From positions 5,778,501 through 5,842,500 of the forward strand of contig NZ_CP067395.1 in assembly GCF_017355525.1 (NCBI RefSeq): DNA of 64,000 bases, in the 5' to 3' direction. Source of the DNA: Lysobacter enzymogenes. Lineage in GTDB: Bacteria > Pseudomonadota > Gammaproteobacteria > Xanthomonadales > Xanthomonadaceae. The position numbers were made by a program, and so were the translations under genes. Below, piece by piece: positions 1-11,173 of the stretch. The notes beneath the pieces were generated by a model. It worked only from the letters and a program-made list of their open reading frames with translations, searched no databases and was not told the origin of the DNA. Within the stretch, counting starts at the first letter, position 1, and every line of letters begins with the position of its first letter.

Positions 1-47
1 CGGCGTTGGTGCGGGCGCAGATGGCGCAGTGGGGCGAGCAGAAATAG
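1..47 (+). CDS. 3' end of an unidentified gene (partial)
   Basis: The reading frame whose codons begin at base 3 ends at TAG 45-47 and gives a C-terminal tail of about 14 residues (ALVRAQMAQWGEQK). The tail looks protein-like and is followed at once by a REP palindrome, which is typical of the space after a gene. There is too little sequence to assign a family, and the frame could be chance. Confidence 0.3.
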   Translation, partial: ALVRAQMAQWGEQK

Positions 48-73
48 GCCACGCGGCGAGCGTGAGCGATCAC

Positions 74-132
74 GGTCGCGGCTCGCGCCGCTCCTACAGG
101 TAGCCCATGTAGGAGCGGCGCGAGCCGCGACC
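74..132. repeat. REP-type palindrome, head-to-head pair
   Basis: Two 25-nt arms (74-98 and 108-132) are exact inverted repeats of the unit TGTAGGAGCGGCGCGAGCCG plus CGACC, separated by 9 nt. The same unit recurs near 17052, 17182, 25726, 40000, 40050, 56140 and 56200. It lies downstream of the unidentified left-end gene and past the 3' end of the PAP2 gene, so it could act as a hairpin barrier between convergent transcripts. The GTAG foot followed by a G+C-rich stem matches the general form of bacterial REP elements. Confidence 0.8.
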
Positions 133-157
133 GCGACACTTCAACTGCCGCGCAACC

Positions 158-709
158 TCAACCGAACAACGACACCCCAGGCACCAACCACAGCGAAATC
201 CCCGCCAAGGTCGAGCCGATCACCGTCGCCGCCAGCACATCGCTGGGATAGTGCAACCCCAGCACCACCCGCGACGCCGCCACCGACGCGGTGAACGGCA
301 CCAGGATCCAGCCCAGCGCGGGGTAATGCGCCATCGCCACCAGGCTGAAGGCGACCGCGTGCAGGGTATGCCCCGAGGGGAAGCTGAATTCGTCCAGCGG
401 CGCGACCCAGGCATGGATGCGCTGGTCCGACGCGAACGGACGCGGACGCCGGGTCCAGCGCTTGAGCAGCTTGTACAGCGCCAGCGCGATCACGCCGGTG
501 GCGGCCAGATGCGCGGAGGCGCGCAGGCCGTCGTAACCGTCGGCGAGTACCAGCACCGCCATCAGCGCGTACCAGAACACGCCGTCGCCGAGCCGGCTGA
601 CCGCGGCGAAGTACGCGCGCGAACCGCTGCGTTCGCCGAGCCGGTTGGCGCGCAGGCACCAACCCGATTCGCCGGCGATCAGACGCTTGCGCAAGGGCAA
701 CCGGTTCAT
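158..709 (-). CDS. PAP2-family membrane phosphatase
   Basis: This is a 183-residue type 2 phosphatidic acid phosphatase-like protein, expected to hydrolyse a lipid phosphate or pyrophosphate at the membrane. All three family motifs are visible: the K-x6-RP motif (KLLKRWTRRPRP), PSGH in FPSGHT, and SR-x5-H-x3-D in SRVVLGLHYPSD. Several hydrophobic segments separate them. The ATG overlaps the stop of the upstream glycosyltransferase (ATGA, 706-709), so the two are translationally coupled and probably act on the same lipid-linked glycan. The substrate cannot be told from sequence; undecaprenyl pyrophosphate or a phosphatidic acid derivative are the usual options. Confidence 0.88.
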   Translation of the reverse strand: MNRLPLRKRLIAGESGWCLRANRLGERSGSRAYFAAVSRLGDGVFWYALMAVLVLADGYDGLRASAHLAATGVIALALYKLLKRWTRRPRPFASDQRIHAWVAPLDEFSFPSGHTLHAVAFSLVAMAHYPALGWILVPFTASVAASRVVLGLHYPSDVLAATVIGSTLAGISLWLVPGVSLFG

Positions 710-1896
710 ACGACCTCCTGCTCGGGTTTGTTGTCGGGACGGGACTCTTGGCTCAGCCGCAGCGGCATGCCGCTGCGGTCGGCCAGGCCGTGCAGCACCG
801 CGTCGAAATCGGCGGCGACCTGCTGCGGGCGCAGGCCGCCGATCGCCTCGCGGCCGGCGCGGGCCATGCGCGCGCGCAGCGCGTCGTCTTCGGCGATGCG
901 CGCGGCCGCGGCGATGAAGCCGGCCTCGTCGCCGCTGGGCAGCGCCGCGCCGTGTTCGCCGTCGCGCAGGTGTTCGTGCGCGGCGCCGTAGTCGAACGCC
1001 ACCGTCGGCACGCCGCTGGCCATCGCTTCCAGGGTCACGTTGCCGAAGGTTTCGCTGAGGCTGGGGAACAGGAACAGGTCGCCGCTGGCGAAGTGCGCGG
1101 CCAAGGTCTCGCCGCGCTTCACGCCGCAGAACACGAAGTCGGGATGGTCGCGCTGCAGTTTCTCGCGCGCCGGGCCGTCGCCGACCCAGACGAAGCGCGC
1201 GTCGGGACGGCGCTGTTGCAGCGCGCGGAACGCGCGCACGGCCAGGTCCAGATTCTTCTCCGGCGCGATCCGGCCGACGTAGATCGCGACCAGGGTGCTG
1301 TCGTTCGCGCCCCATTCGCCGCGCAGCGCCGGGTCGCGGCGCGAGGGTTCGAACAGCGCGGTGTCGACCGCGCGCGGCAGCCGCACCACGTCGTGGAAAC
1401 CGCTGGAGCGCAGGAACTGCGCCAGCTCGCGCGTCGGCACCAGGGTCGCGTCGGCGCCGTTGTGGAAGCGGCGCATCCACGCCAGCGCGGTGCCGACCAG
1501 GAACGGCGCGCCGTAGTCGCGCATGTATTCGTCGAAGCGGGTGTGGAAGCCGGTCGCGGCCGGAATCGCCAGCGCGCGCGCCGCCTTCAGCGCCGACCAG
1601 CCCAGCGGGCCTTCGGTGGCGACGTAGATCGCATCGGGCTTGCGCGCCGACCAAGCCTGGCGCAGCCGCGCGGCGCAGGGCAGGCCGAAGCGCAGGCCGG
1701 GGTAGCGCGGCAGCGGCAGGCCGCGCACCAGCAGTTCGTGATCGGCGCCGTCGCCCTGGCCGTCGGCGTCCTGGCGCGGGCGCACCACGCCGACCTCGTG
1801 GCCGCGCGCGCGCAGACCCTGCTCCAGACCGTGGACGGTCAGGGCGACGCCGTTGATTTCCGGCGGATAGGTCTCGGTGACGATCGCGTAGCGCAT
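706..1896 (-). CDS. Glycosyltransferase, GT-B fold (GT4 type)
   Basis: A 396-residue GT-B glycosyltransferase. The N-terminal acceptor domain opens with [17 protein letters not shown], the usual start of GT4 mannosyl/glucosyl transferases. The C-terminal nucleotide-sugar domain shows the signatures [11 protein letters not shown] and E-x7-E ([15 protein letters not shown]). The start is an ATG preceded by GGGAG. It overlaps the downstream PAP2 phosphatase by 4 bases. Similar pairs in Xanthomonadaceae are annotated as mannosyltransferase plus PAP2, suggesting glycolipid synthesis, but the sugar and the acceptor are not visible from sequence. Confidence 0.88.
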   Translation of the reverse strand: MRYAIVTETYPPEINGVALTVHGLEQGLRARGHEVGVVRPRQDADGQGDGADHELLVRGLPLPRYPGLRFGLPCAARLRQAWSARKPDAIYVATEGPLGWSALKAARALAIPAATGFHTRFDEYMRDYGAPFLVGTALAWMRRFHNGADATLVPTRELAQFLRSSGFHDVVRLPRAVDTALFEPSRRDPALRGEWGANDSTLVAIYVGRIAPEKNLDLAVRAFRALQQRRPDARFVWVGDGPAREKLQRDHPDFVFCGVKRGETLAAHFASGDLFLFPSLSETFGNVTLEAMASGVPTVAFDYGAAHEHLRDGEHGAALPSGDEAGFIAAAARIAEDDALRARMARAGREAIGGLRPQQVAADFDAVLHGLADRSGMPLRLSQESRPDNKPEQEVV

Positions 1897-2130
1897 GCCG
1901 CGGCTCCCGGTTTGCGCAATCTTGTGCGCGCGCCGTGTCCCTGCGGTTGCCGGCGCATGACGCAGGCATGACCGCAGCCGGTAATCGTTTTCCGGAACCG
2001 TTTTCATCCGGCCGCCGTCACGAAACGCCGCGCGTTCGCCGGTTTTGTCGCGATCCGTCAATAGTCTTCGCGCAATACCGCGGCATCGCCGGCGATCGCG
2101 CAGCTTCCGCTTCGTTAACAAGCCTGTCCC

Positions 2131-2136
2131 TACAAT
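2131..2136 (+). promoter_or_regulatory. Candidate -10 element of opgDH
   Basis: TACAAT, 43 nt before the opgD start codon, in a locally A+T-richer stretch of the 282-nt divergent gap between the glycosyltransferase and opgD. No convincing -35 at 17-nt spacing was found; TTAACA at 2115 is too close. Nothing else was recognised in this gap. Confidence 0.35.
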
Positions 2137-2178
2137 CGCCGCGTTCATCTGCTCCACGCCATCCGCCAGGGGGACTGC

Positions 2179-3705
2179 TTGCATCGACGCGAACTGATCA
2201 AGGCCGGACTGGGCCTGCCGCTGGCCGCCTGGGCCGCGACGGGCGCATGGCCGTCCTGGGCGGTCGCGGCCGGGCCGGCGCAGGCCTTCGACGCCGACAC
2301 CGTGCCGGCGCTTGCGCGCGCGCTGGCGGCGCGTCCTTACCGCGCGCCGGCGAGCGAACTGCCGGCCGGATTGGCCGAGGTCGATTACGACCGCTGGCGC
2401 GACATCCGCTTCGATCCGAAGCAGGCGCTGTGGAAGAACGACGGCCTGCCGTTCCAGTTGCAGCTGTTCCACCGCGCGTTCCTGTTCAAGCAGCGGGTCG
2501 AACTGAACCTGGTCGACGCCGGCCGCGCCGCGCCGGTGGCTTACCGCAGCGAGTTGTTCGACTTCGGCAAGGCGCCGCGCCCGCCCGCGGACGCCGACCT
2601 GGGCTTCGCCGGCTTCCGCGTGCACGCGCCGATCAACCGCAAGGATTACTTCGACGAAGTCTGCGCCTTCCTCGGCGCCAGCTATTTCCGCGCCGTCGCG
2701 CGCGACCTGCTGTACGGCCTGTCGGCGCGCGGCCTGGCGCTCAACACCGGCGTCGGCGACCGCGAGGAGTTCCCCGCGTTCGTGTCGTTCTGGATCGAAC
2801 GGCCGGCGAAGAACGCCAAATCGATCGTCGTGCACGCGCTGCTCGACAGCCCGAGCACCGCCGGCGCGATGCGTTTCGTCGTCACCCCGGGCGTCGACAC
2901 CACCTTCGACACCACCCTGCGTTTGTACCCGCGGGTGACGCTGGACCGCGCCGGCATCGCGCCGCTGACCAGCATGTACCACTTCGACGACACCGACCGC
3001 CGCGGCGTCGACGACTTCCGCCCGGCCGTGCACGACTCCGACGGACTGGCCTTGTTCAACGGCGCCGGCGAACAGATCTGGCGGCCGCTGCACAACCCGG
3101 CCAATGTGCAGGAAAGCGCGTTCCAGGACCGTCGCCCACGCGCGTTCGGGCTGATGCAGCGCAAGCGCGCGTTCGCCGACTACGCCGACAGCGAAGCCCA
3201 TTACGAGCGCCGCCCGAGCCTGTGGGTGGAGCCGACCGGCGACTGGGGCGAGGGCGCGGTGCACCTGATCGAGATCCCGACCGGCGACGAATACCACGAC
3301 AACATCGTCGCGTTCTGGCGCCCGCGCGCGCCGCTGGCGGCCGGGCGCGAACACCGCTTCGACTACCGCCTGCACTGGTGCGCCAAGCATGCGTGGAAGC
3401 CGGAGCTGGCTACTGTCTCGCGCACGCGCATCGGCGCCGGCGCCAACGGCGCGCGCCTGATCGTGCTCGACTTCGACGGCGGCCGCCTGCCCAAACTGCC
3501 CGCCGGCGCCCAGGCGCGCGCGGTGGTCTGGGCTTCGGCCGGACAAGTAACCGACGCCACCGCGCACGCCATCGCCGGCACCGGCGGCTGGCGGCTTTCG
3601 TTCCAACTCACCCCCGGGGACACGCGCGCGATCGAGCTGCGCGCGGTCATGGAAGACGCTTCCGGTGCCCTTTCCGAAACCTGGCTTTATCGTTGGACTG
3701 CATGA
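2179..3705 (+). CDS. opgD: Glucan biosynthesis protein D (MdoG/OpgD family), Tat-exported
   Basis: A 508-residue periplasmic protein of the MdoG family, needed for the branching or maturation of osmoregulated periplasmic glucans. The N-terminus has a twin-arginine signal (HRRELIKAG, then a hydrophobic run ending WAVA). Tat export is the trait that separates OpgD from OpgG, which uses Sec. The body has the family blocks [11 protein letters not shown] and FWIERP. The start is TTG with a strong GGGGG ribosome site at 2169-2173; this is the first in-frame start that keeps the whole signal. It overlaps opgH by ATGA. No second MdoG-family gene (opgG) is nearby. Confidence 0.9.
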   Translation: MHRRELIKAGLGLPLAAWAATGAWPSWAVAAGPAQAFDADTVPALARALAARPYRAPASELPAGLAEVDYDRWRDIRFDPKQALWKNDGLPFQLQLFHRAFLFKQRVELNLVDAGRAAPVAYRSELFDFGKAPRPPADADLGFAGFRVHAPINRKDYFDEVCAFLGASYFRAVARDLLYGLSARGLALNTGVGDREEFPAFVSFWIERPAKNAKSIVVHALLDSPSTAGAMRFVVTPGVDTTFDTTLRLYPRVTLDRAGIAPLTSMYHFDDTDRRGVDDFRPAVHDSDGLALFNGAGEQIWRPLHNPANVQESAFQDRRPRAFGLMQRKRAFADYADSEAHYERRPSLWVEPTGDWGEGAVHLIEIPTGDEYHDNIVAFWRPRAPLAAGREHRFDYRLHWCAKHAWKPELATVSRTRIGAGANGARLIVLDFDGGRLPKLPAGAQARAVVWASAGQVTDATAHAIAGTGGWRLSFQLTPGDTRAIELRAVMEDASGALSETWLYRWTA

Positions 3706-5624
3706 ACGCAACTGTCGCACCGCCGCAACGTCCCGCCGCCACCGCGCCTTACGAAGCGCTGCCGTCCGAATCGCCGATGGCGATGCCGGTGCAGTCGCTC
3801 AAGGCCGGCAGCCTGTCGTCCAACCCGCTGCCGACCGCGCCGCGCGGGATGGCCCTGCGCCGCCTGTACGTGATCGGCGGCGCCGCGCTGCTGACCCTGG
3901 TCGCGGCGTACCACATCCTGCGCGTGCTCTACGTCGGCGGGCTCAGCGTGCTCGAAGGCGCGCTGCTGGGGCTGTTCCTGTTCCTGTTCGCCTGGATCGC
4001 GCTGGCCTTCACCAGCTCGCTGGCCGGCTTCATCCTGATCCTGTCGCGCCGGCGCTGGCGCATGGGGCTGAAGCAGGGCGGCGAACTGCCGGAACTGGGC
4101 CAGCGCACCGCGCTGCTGGCGCCGACCTACAACGAAGATCCCGAGCGGCTGATGGCCGGCTTGCAGGCGATCTACGAATCGGTCGAAGCCACCGGCAAGC
4201 TCGACCAGTTCGACTTCTTCATCCTCAGCGACACCACCAAGGAACCGATCCGCCAGGCCGAGATCCGCGCGTTCCAGGCGCTGCGCGAACGCACCGGCGG
4301 CCATGCGCGGATCTTCTACCGCCGGCGCAAGAACAACGCCGAGCGCAAGGCCGGCAACATCGCCGAGTGGGTGCGCCGGTTCGGCGGCGCCTATCCGCAG
4401 ATGCTGATCCTCGACGCCGACAGCCTGATGACCGGCGAGGTCATCGTGAAGCTGTCCGGGGCGATGGAACGGCATCCGGACGTGGCGCTGATCCAGACCC
4501 TGCCGATGATCGTCAACGGCCAGACCCTGTTCGCGCGCATGCAGCAGTTCGCCGGCCGCGTGTACGGGCCGGTGATCGCCTACGGCATCGCCTGGTGGCA
4601 CGGCGCGGAGAGCAACTACTGGGGCCACAACGCGATCATCCGCACCCGCGCGTTCGCCGATCACGCCGGCCTGCCGGAACTGCGCGGACGCAAGCCGTTC
4701 GGCGGCACCGTGCTCAGCCACGACTTCGTCGAGGCCGCGCTGATGCGCCGCGGCGGCTGGGCTTTGCACATGATTCCGGGGCTGGTCGGCAGCTACGAGG
4801 AAGGCCCGCCGTCGCTGACCGACATGCTGGTGCGCGACCGCCGCTGGTGCCAGGGCAACCTGCAGCACACCGCGGTGCTGCCGGCCAAGGGCCTGCACTG
4901 GATCAGCCGCATGCATCTGATGATCGGCATCGGCCATTACTTCACCGCGCCGATGTGGGCGATGCTGATGCTGATCGGCCTGATCATCCCGCTCGACAAG
5001 CTCGATTACTTCAGCTGGCAGAGCATCCGCCTGCCGGGCTTCTCGCCGAGCGCTTACTGGCGCGACCAGGATCCCGACCGGGTGCTGTGGGTGTTCATCG
5101 CCACGATGGCGGTGCTGCTGGCGCCGAAGTTCATGGCCTATCTGGCGCTGCTGACCGACCGCGAGACCCGGCGCGGCTGCGGCGGCGCGATCCGCGCGTT
5201 CTTCAGCATGATCTTCGAAACCCTGCTGGCCGCGCTGATGGCGCCGGTGACCATGTACCTGCAATCGCGCGGCGTCGCCGAAGTGCTGTCGGGCAAGGAC
5301 TCGGGCTGGGAATCGCAGCGCCGCGACGACGGCAGCCTGCCGCTGTCGGGGCTGATCCGCAGCTACGGCGGGCTGACCCTTTTCGGCGTGCTGATCGGCG
5401 GCATGGCCTACGCGATTTCGCCGCCGCTGGCGGCGTGGATGTCGCCGGTGATCCTCGGCCTGATCGTCTCGATCCCGGTGGTGGCCTTCACCTCCGCGCG
5501 CGGGCCGGGGCAGTTCCTGCGCAAGATCGGCATCTTCCGCATTCCCGAGGAGATCAGCCCGCCGCCGGTGCTGGTGCGGGCGACGCAGTTGCGCGCGGAG
5601 GCGGCGAAGCGGTCTTCGCTTTGA
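3702..5624 (+). CDS. opgH: Glucans biosynthesis glucosyltransferase H
   Basis: A 640-residue inner-membrane GT2 glucosyltransferase that builds the beta-glucan backbone of osmoregulated periplasmic glucans from UDP-glucose. The cytoplasmic catalytic domain shows [10 protein letters not shown], the metal-binding [14 protein letters not shown] and the RDRRWCQGN motif (Q-x-x-R-W type). Membrane segments lie at about residues 50-110 and 400-600. It lacks the long N-terminal extension of the 847-residue E. coli protein, as is usual in xanthomonads, where the gene is also called hrpM. The ATG overlaps the opgD stop, so the pair is one coupled operon. Confidence 0.95.
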   Translation: MNATVAPPQRPAATAPYEALPSESPMAMPVQSLKAGSLSSNPLPTAPRGMALRRLYVIGGAALLTLVAAYHILRVLYVGGLSVLEGALLGLFLFLFAWIALAFTSSLAGFILILSRRRWRMGLKQGGELPELGQRTALLAPTYNEDPERLMAGLQAIYESVEATGKLDQFDFFILSDTTKEPIRQAEIRAFQALRERTGGHARIFYRRRKNNAERKAGNIAEWVRRFGGAYPQMLILDADSLMTGEVIVKLSGAMERHPDVALIQTLPMIVNGQTLFARMQQFAGRVYGPVIAYGIAWWHGAESNYWGHNAIIRTRAFADHAGLPELRGRKPFGGTVLSHDFVEAALMRRGGWALHMIPGLVGSYEEGPPSLTDMLVRDRRWCQGNLQHTAVLPAKGLHWISRMHLMIGIGHYFTAPMWAMLMLIGLIIPLDKLDYFSWQSIRLPGFSPSAYWRDQDPDRVLWVFIATMAVLLAPKFMAYLALLTDRETRRGCGGAIRAFFSMIFETLLAALMAPVTMYLQSRGVAEVLSGKDSGWESQRRDDGSLPLSGLIRSYGGLTLFGVLIGGMAYAISPPLAAWMSPVILGLIVSIPVVAFTSARGPGQFLRKIGIFRIPEEISPPPVLVRATQLRAEAAKRSSL

Positions 5625-5715
5625 TTCGCTGACCTGAATCGCTGATCTAGATCGCTGATCCAAATCGCCGGCCCGGATCGGCGATCCGAATGGCTGATCC
5701 GAATCACGGATCGGC
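5625..5715. repeat. 13-bp tandem repeats after opgH
   Basis: Seven consecutive 13-nt units fill the gap starting just after the opgH stop. Units 2 and 3 (5638-5650, 5651-5663) read ATCGCTGATCTAG and ATCGCTGATCCAA; units 5 and 6 read ATCGGCGATCCGA and ATGGCTGATCCGA. The core is ATCGCTGATC, so several GATC sites are regularly spaced. No open frame or terminator is apparent here. Confidence 0.8.
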
Positions 5716-5760
5716 CGTGGACGCGAACGCCCACGGCGTTTGCTCGGCGCGGCGAGCGGC

Positions 5761-5766
5761 TATGCT
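5761..5766 (+). promoter_or_regulatory. Predicted -10 of a leaderless transcript (acyl-CoA synthetase)
   Basis: TATGCT ends exactly 6 nt before the ATG at 5773, so transcription would begin at or near the A of the start codon. TTGCTC at 5740-5745 could serve as a weak -35 with a short 15-nt spacer. No Shine-Dalgarno sequence precedes the ATG. Confidence 0.45.
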
Positions 5767-5772
5767 CGCGGC

Positions 5773-7482
<1,710 letters not shown>

Positions 7483-7507
7483 GCGACGGCGCGGCTTGCG
7501 GCGAGCC

Positions 7508-9037
7508 TCAGCTCGCCAACAGCTTCAACGAAATCCCCAGCCCCGCCATGTCCTGCGGCTCGCCCTCCAGGTCCGCGCGCACCAGCGGCCGCGAGTCGAG
7601 CCAGCGCCGCGATACGGTCAAGGTCAGGGTGCCGTTGTCGGCGTGCGCGTCGAGCTGCGGGATCGGGTCGGATTCGTGCGCGCGGTGCAGCAGCACCGCC
7701 AGGCGCAGCAGCGCCGAGCTGCGCCGCACCGCGGCCAGCAGGCGGTCGGGCAGGGCGTCGAACGCGCTCTTGGGGATGCTGCGGCGATGCGTGCGCACCA
7801 GCGCGGCGAGGAACTGCTGCTGCTGGCGCGAAAAGCCGGAGATGTCCGAGTTCTCGATCACGTACGAGCTGTGCACGTGGTACTGGCTGTGCGCGATCAC
7901 CAGGCCCAGCTCGTGCAGGCGCGCGGCGCGTTGCAGCATCAGGCGGTCGTCGGCGTCGAGGTTCCAGGCCTTGGCGACCTGGTCGAACAGCCGCAGCAAG
8001 GTCGCCTCGACCCGCGCGGACTGCTGTTCGTCGATGCCGTAGCGCTTGACCAGCGAGGCCACCGCGGCGTCGCGCGGGTCGTCGGCGCCGCCGCGGCCGA
8101 GCATGTCGTAGAGCACGCCTTCGCGCATCGCCGCCTTGCTGATGGCCATGCGCTGCAGGCCGAGCACGTTGAAGGCGGCTTCCAGGATCAGGATGCCGCC
8201 GGCGATCACCGGGCGGCGGTCGGCGGACAGGCCGGGCAGGTCGATCGCGTCGATGCGGTCGGCCTGCAGCAGCTTGTCGCGCAGATGCGGCAGGGCTTCG
8301 GCGGTGACCGCGCCCTTGGTCAGCTTCATCGCCGCGCAGATCTCGCCGATGGCCTTGTTGGTGCCCGACGAACCCAGCGCCTCGTGCCAGCCCAGCGCGC
8401 GGTAGGTGCCGGCGAACTGCTGGAACTCGGCCGAGACTTCGGTCAGCGCGTCGCGCCACTTCTTCTTCGACAGCTTGCCGTTTTCGAAGAAGCGGCGGGT
8501 GCTGGCGATGCAGCCGACCTGCAGGCTTTCGCGCTCGATCGCCTCGAAGCCGGCGCCGACGATGCATTCGGTGGAGCCGCCGCCGATGTCGATGACCAGC
8601 CGGCGCTCGCCGGGCTTGGACGGCTGCGCGTGGGCGACGCCGAGGTAGATCAGGCGCGCCTCTTCGCGGCCGGACACCACTTCGATGGCGTGGCCCAGCG
8701 CCGATTCGGCCGGCATCAGGAACGCCTGCGGCGCGGCCAGCCGGCGCACGGTGTTGGTGGCGATCGCGCGCACGCGTTGCGGCGGCACGTCGCGGATGCG
8801 CTGGCCGAAGCGCGACAGGCATTCCAGCGCGCGCTGGCGCACCTCGGGGGCGAGCCCGCCCTTGCGGTCCAGACCCTCGGCCATGCGCACGGTCTCGCGC
8901 AGCCGGTCGACGGTGCGCAACTGCCCGAGCACGTAACGCGCCACCACCATGTGGAAGCTGTTCGAGCCCATGTCGACCGCGGCGAGCAGGTCGCCGTCTT
9001 CGAGCGGCAGGCGGCTGGTCGGGAAAAGATTATTCAT
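7508..9037 (-). CDS. ppx: Exopolyphosphatase, Ppx/GppA family
   Basis: A 509-residue Ppx/GppA phosphatase, releasing phosphate from the ends of polyphosphate or from pppGpp. The N-terminal actin-like domain shows the phosphate-binding VDMGSNSFHMVVAR and VIDIGGGSTECIVG, with RAIATNTVR between. A C-terminal HD-like helical domain follows (AARLHELGL, SQYHVHSSYVIEN). The length matches long-form Ppx rather than the short bacterial form. It is the last gene of phoB-phoR-ppk1-ppx, 15 nt after ppk1, so synthesis and breakdown of polyphosphate share one transcript. Whether it favours polyP or pppGpp cannot be decided here. Confidence 0.92.
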   Translation of the reverse strand: MNNLFPTSRLPLEDGDLLAAVDMGSNSFHMVVARYVLGQLRTVDRLRETVRMAEGLDRKGGLAPEVRQRALECLSRFGQRIRDVPPQRVRAIATNTVRRLAAPQAFLMPAESALGHAIEVVSGREEARLIYLGVAHAQPSKPGERRLVIDIGGGSTECIVGAGFEAIERESLQVGCIASTRRFFENGKLSKKKWRDALTEVSAEFQQFAGTYRALGWHEALGSSGTNKAIGEICAAMKLTKGAVTAEALPHLRDKLLQADRIDAIDLPGLSADRRPVIAGGILILEAAFNVLGLQRMAISKAAMREGVLYDMLGRGGADDPRDAAVASLVKRYGIDEQQSARVEATLLRLFDQVAKAWNLDADDRLMLQRAARLHELGLVIAHSQYHVHSSYVIENSDISGFSRQQQQFLAALVRTHRRSIPKSAFDALPDRLLAAVRRSSALLRLAVLLHRAHESDPIPQLDAHADNGTLTLTVSRRWLDSRPLVRADLEGEPQDMAGLGISLKLLAS

Positions 9038-9052
9038 GCGCGGGATTTTCGG

Positions 9053-11137
9053 TCATCCGCACAACTTAGCCAACAAGGTCGCCTGCGCCGAGTGCGGCAT
9101 CGCGCCTTCGGCGGGCGCGATCCGGGCGTAGAGACCGTCGCTTTGCAGCTCCCAGGAATTGAGGTTGTCGGCCAGGTAGTTGGCCAGCGCTTCCTCGTAG
9201 ACGCGGCTGCGCAGCTCCGAATCCAGAATCGGGAAGCCGGTCTCGACCCGGCGCAGCAGGTTGCGTTCGAGCCAGTCGGCGCTGGAGCAGAACAGGTCCG
9301 GCGCGCCGTCGTTGGCGAACCAATAGACGCGGTGGTGTTCGAGGAAGCGGCCGACGATCGAACGCACGCGGATGTTGTCCGACACGCCTTCCACGCCCGG
9401 GCGCAGGGTGCAGGCGCCGCGCACGATCAGGTCGATCTGCACGCCGGCCTGCGAGGCTTGATACAGCGCGCGGATCACCTGCGGCTCGTTCAAGGCGTTC
9501 ATCTTGGCGACGATGCGCGCGGGCTTGCCGGCGCGGGCGTGCTTGGTCTCGCGGTCGATGCGCTTGAGCACGCCGGCATGCAGGGTGAACGGCGATTGCA
9601 GCAGGCACTTGAGCTTCAGCGACGGCGCCAGGCCCGAGAGCTGCTGGAAGATCAGGTGCACGTCGTTGCCGATGTCCGGGTCGGCGGTGATCAGGCCGAA
9701 GTCGGTGTAGGCGCGCGCGGTGCCGCTGTGGTAGTTGCCGGTGCCCAGGTGGACGTAGCGCTTGAGCTTGCGGCCCTCGCGGCGGACGATCAGCAGCATC
9801 TTGGCGTGGGTCTTGTAGCCGACCACGCCGTACACCACCTGCACGCCGGCTTCCTGCAAGCGGTCGGCGAGGCCGAGGTTGGCTTCTTCGTCGAAGCGCG
9901 CGCGCAGCTCGACCACCACGGTCACGTCCTTGCCGTTGCGCGCGGCCTGGACCAGTTGTTCGACGATCGGCGAATCCTTGCCGGCGCGGTACAGGGTCTG
10001 CTTGATCGCCAGCACGTTCGGGTCTTCGGCGGCCTGGCGGATCAGCTCCAGCACCGGCGCGAACGAATCGAAGGGATGGTGCAGCAGCATGTCGCCGTCG
10101 GCGACGGTGTCGAAGATGGTGTCCACGCCCGGCGCGACGCGCTGCTGGTACGGCGGGAACTTCAGCTCCGGGCGCTGGACCAGATCGTAGACCTGGATCA
10201 CGCGGTTGAGGTTGACCGGGCCGTTGATGCGGTAGACCGCGTTCTCCGGCAGGTCGAAATTCTCCAGCAGGGTGCGCACGATCGGCTTGGGGCACTGCTC
10301 GGCGATCTCCAGCCGCACCGCGCGCAGGTAGCCGCGGCCGACCAGTTCGTCGCGCAGGGCCAGGGCGATGTTGTCGACTTCTTCCTCGTCGACCAGCAGC
10401 TCGGAGTTGCGGGTCACGCGGAACTGGTACGCGCCCTTGACCTCCATGCCCGGGAACAGCTCGTCGACGAAGGCCGACAGCACCGAGGACAGGAACACGA
10501 AGTCGTGCTGGCCGCCGGAGACGTTCTCCGGCATCTGGATGATGCGCGGCAGCGAACGCGGCGCGCGCACGATGGCGAGGTTGCCGGCGCGGCCGAACGC
10601 GTCCTTGCCCTTGAGCACGACCACGATGTTGAGCGACTTGTTGAGGATCTTCGGGAACGGGTGCGCCGGATCCAGGCCCAGCGGCGACAGCACCGGCATG
10701 ATCTCGTCGCGGAAGTACGCGCGCAGCCAGCGGGTCTGGCGCGCGTTCCAGGAGTTGCGGCCGAGCACGCGCACGCCGTTGTCCTGCAGCGCCGGGCGCA
10801 GCACGTCGTTCCAGCATTCGTACTGGGCCTGGACCAGCTCGGCGGCGCGGTCGTGGATGCGCGACAGCACCGTCTGCGGCGCCAGCCCGTCCGGGCCCGG
10901 GGCCAGGCCGAGGTCCTGGGCGTGGCGCAGGGTGCCGGCGCGGATCTCGAAGAACTCGTCGAGGTTGGTGCAGGAGATGCACAGGTACTTCAAGCGCTCC
11001 AGCAGAGGCACCTGCGGGTCCTGGGCCTGGGCCAGGACGCGGAAGTTGAAGTCCAGTTGCGACAGTTCGCGGTTGAAGTACAGCGAGGGGTCGCGCAGCG
11101 GGTCGGTTTCGAGCGAGGTTTCGGTCATCGCGTTCAT
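9053..11137 (-). CDS. ppk1: Polyphosphate kinase 1
   Basis: A 694-residue kinase that polymerises the gamma phosphate of ATP into inorganic polyphosphate. The N domain opens with YFNRELSQLDFNFRVL. The phospholipase-D-like catalytic halves carry the autophosphorylated histidine region (YVHLGTGNYHSGTARAYTD) and a second H motif (VRSIVGRFLEHHRVYWF). Length is standard for the family. It lies 36 nt after phoR, so the enzyme is placed directly under the phosphate two-component system. The ATG at 11137 gives MNAMTETS; the second ATG three codons on is an alternative. Confidence 0.96.
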   Translation of the reverse strand: MNAMTETSLETDPLRDPSLYFNRELSQLDFNFRVLAQAQDPQVPLLERLKYLCISCTNLDEFFEIRAGTLRHAQDLGLAPGPDGLAPQTVLSRIHDRAAELVQAQYECWNDVLRPALQDNGVRVLGRNSWNARQTRWLRAYFRDEIMPVLSPLGLDPAHPFPKILNKSLNIVVVLKGKDAFGRAGNLAIVRAPRSLPRIIQMPENVSGGQHDFVFLSSVLSAFVDELFPGMEVKGAYQFRVTRNSELLVDEEEVDNIALALRDELVGRGYLRAVRLEIAEQCPKPIVRTLLENFDLPENAVYRINGPVNLNRVIQVYDLVQRPELKFPPYQQRVAPGVDTIFDTVADGDMLLHHPFDSFAPVLELIRQAAEDPNVLAIKQTLYRAGKDSPIVEQLVQAARNGKDVTVVVELRARFDEEANLGLADRLQEAGVQVVYGVVGYKTHAKMLLIVRREGRKLKRYVHLGTGNYHSGTARAYTDFGLITADPDIGNDVHLIFQQLSGLAPSLKLKCLLQSPFTLHAGVLKRIDRETKHARAGKPARIVAKMNALNEPQVIRALYQASQAGVQIDLIVRGACTLRPGVEGVSDNIRVRSIVGRFLEHHRVYWFANDGAPDLFCSSADWLERNLLRRVETGFPILDSELRSRVYEEALANYLADNLNSWELQSDGLYARIAPAEGAMPHSAQATLLAKLCG

Positions 11138-11173
11138 GGCGCTGCGTTGCGTCCTAAATTCGAAGCTGCCCGC

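Noticed and set aside
72..132. Possible intrinsic terminator at the left palindrome
   Set aside because: The stem is strong, but there is no T-run, and the same sequence recurs at other sites, so it is better described as a REP pair.
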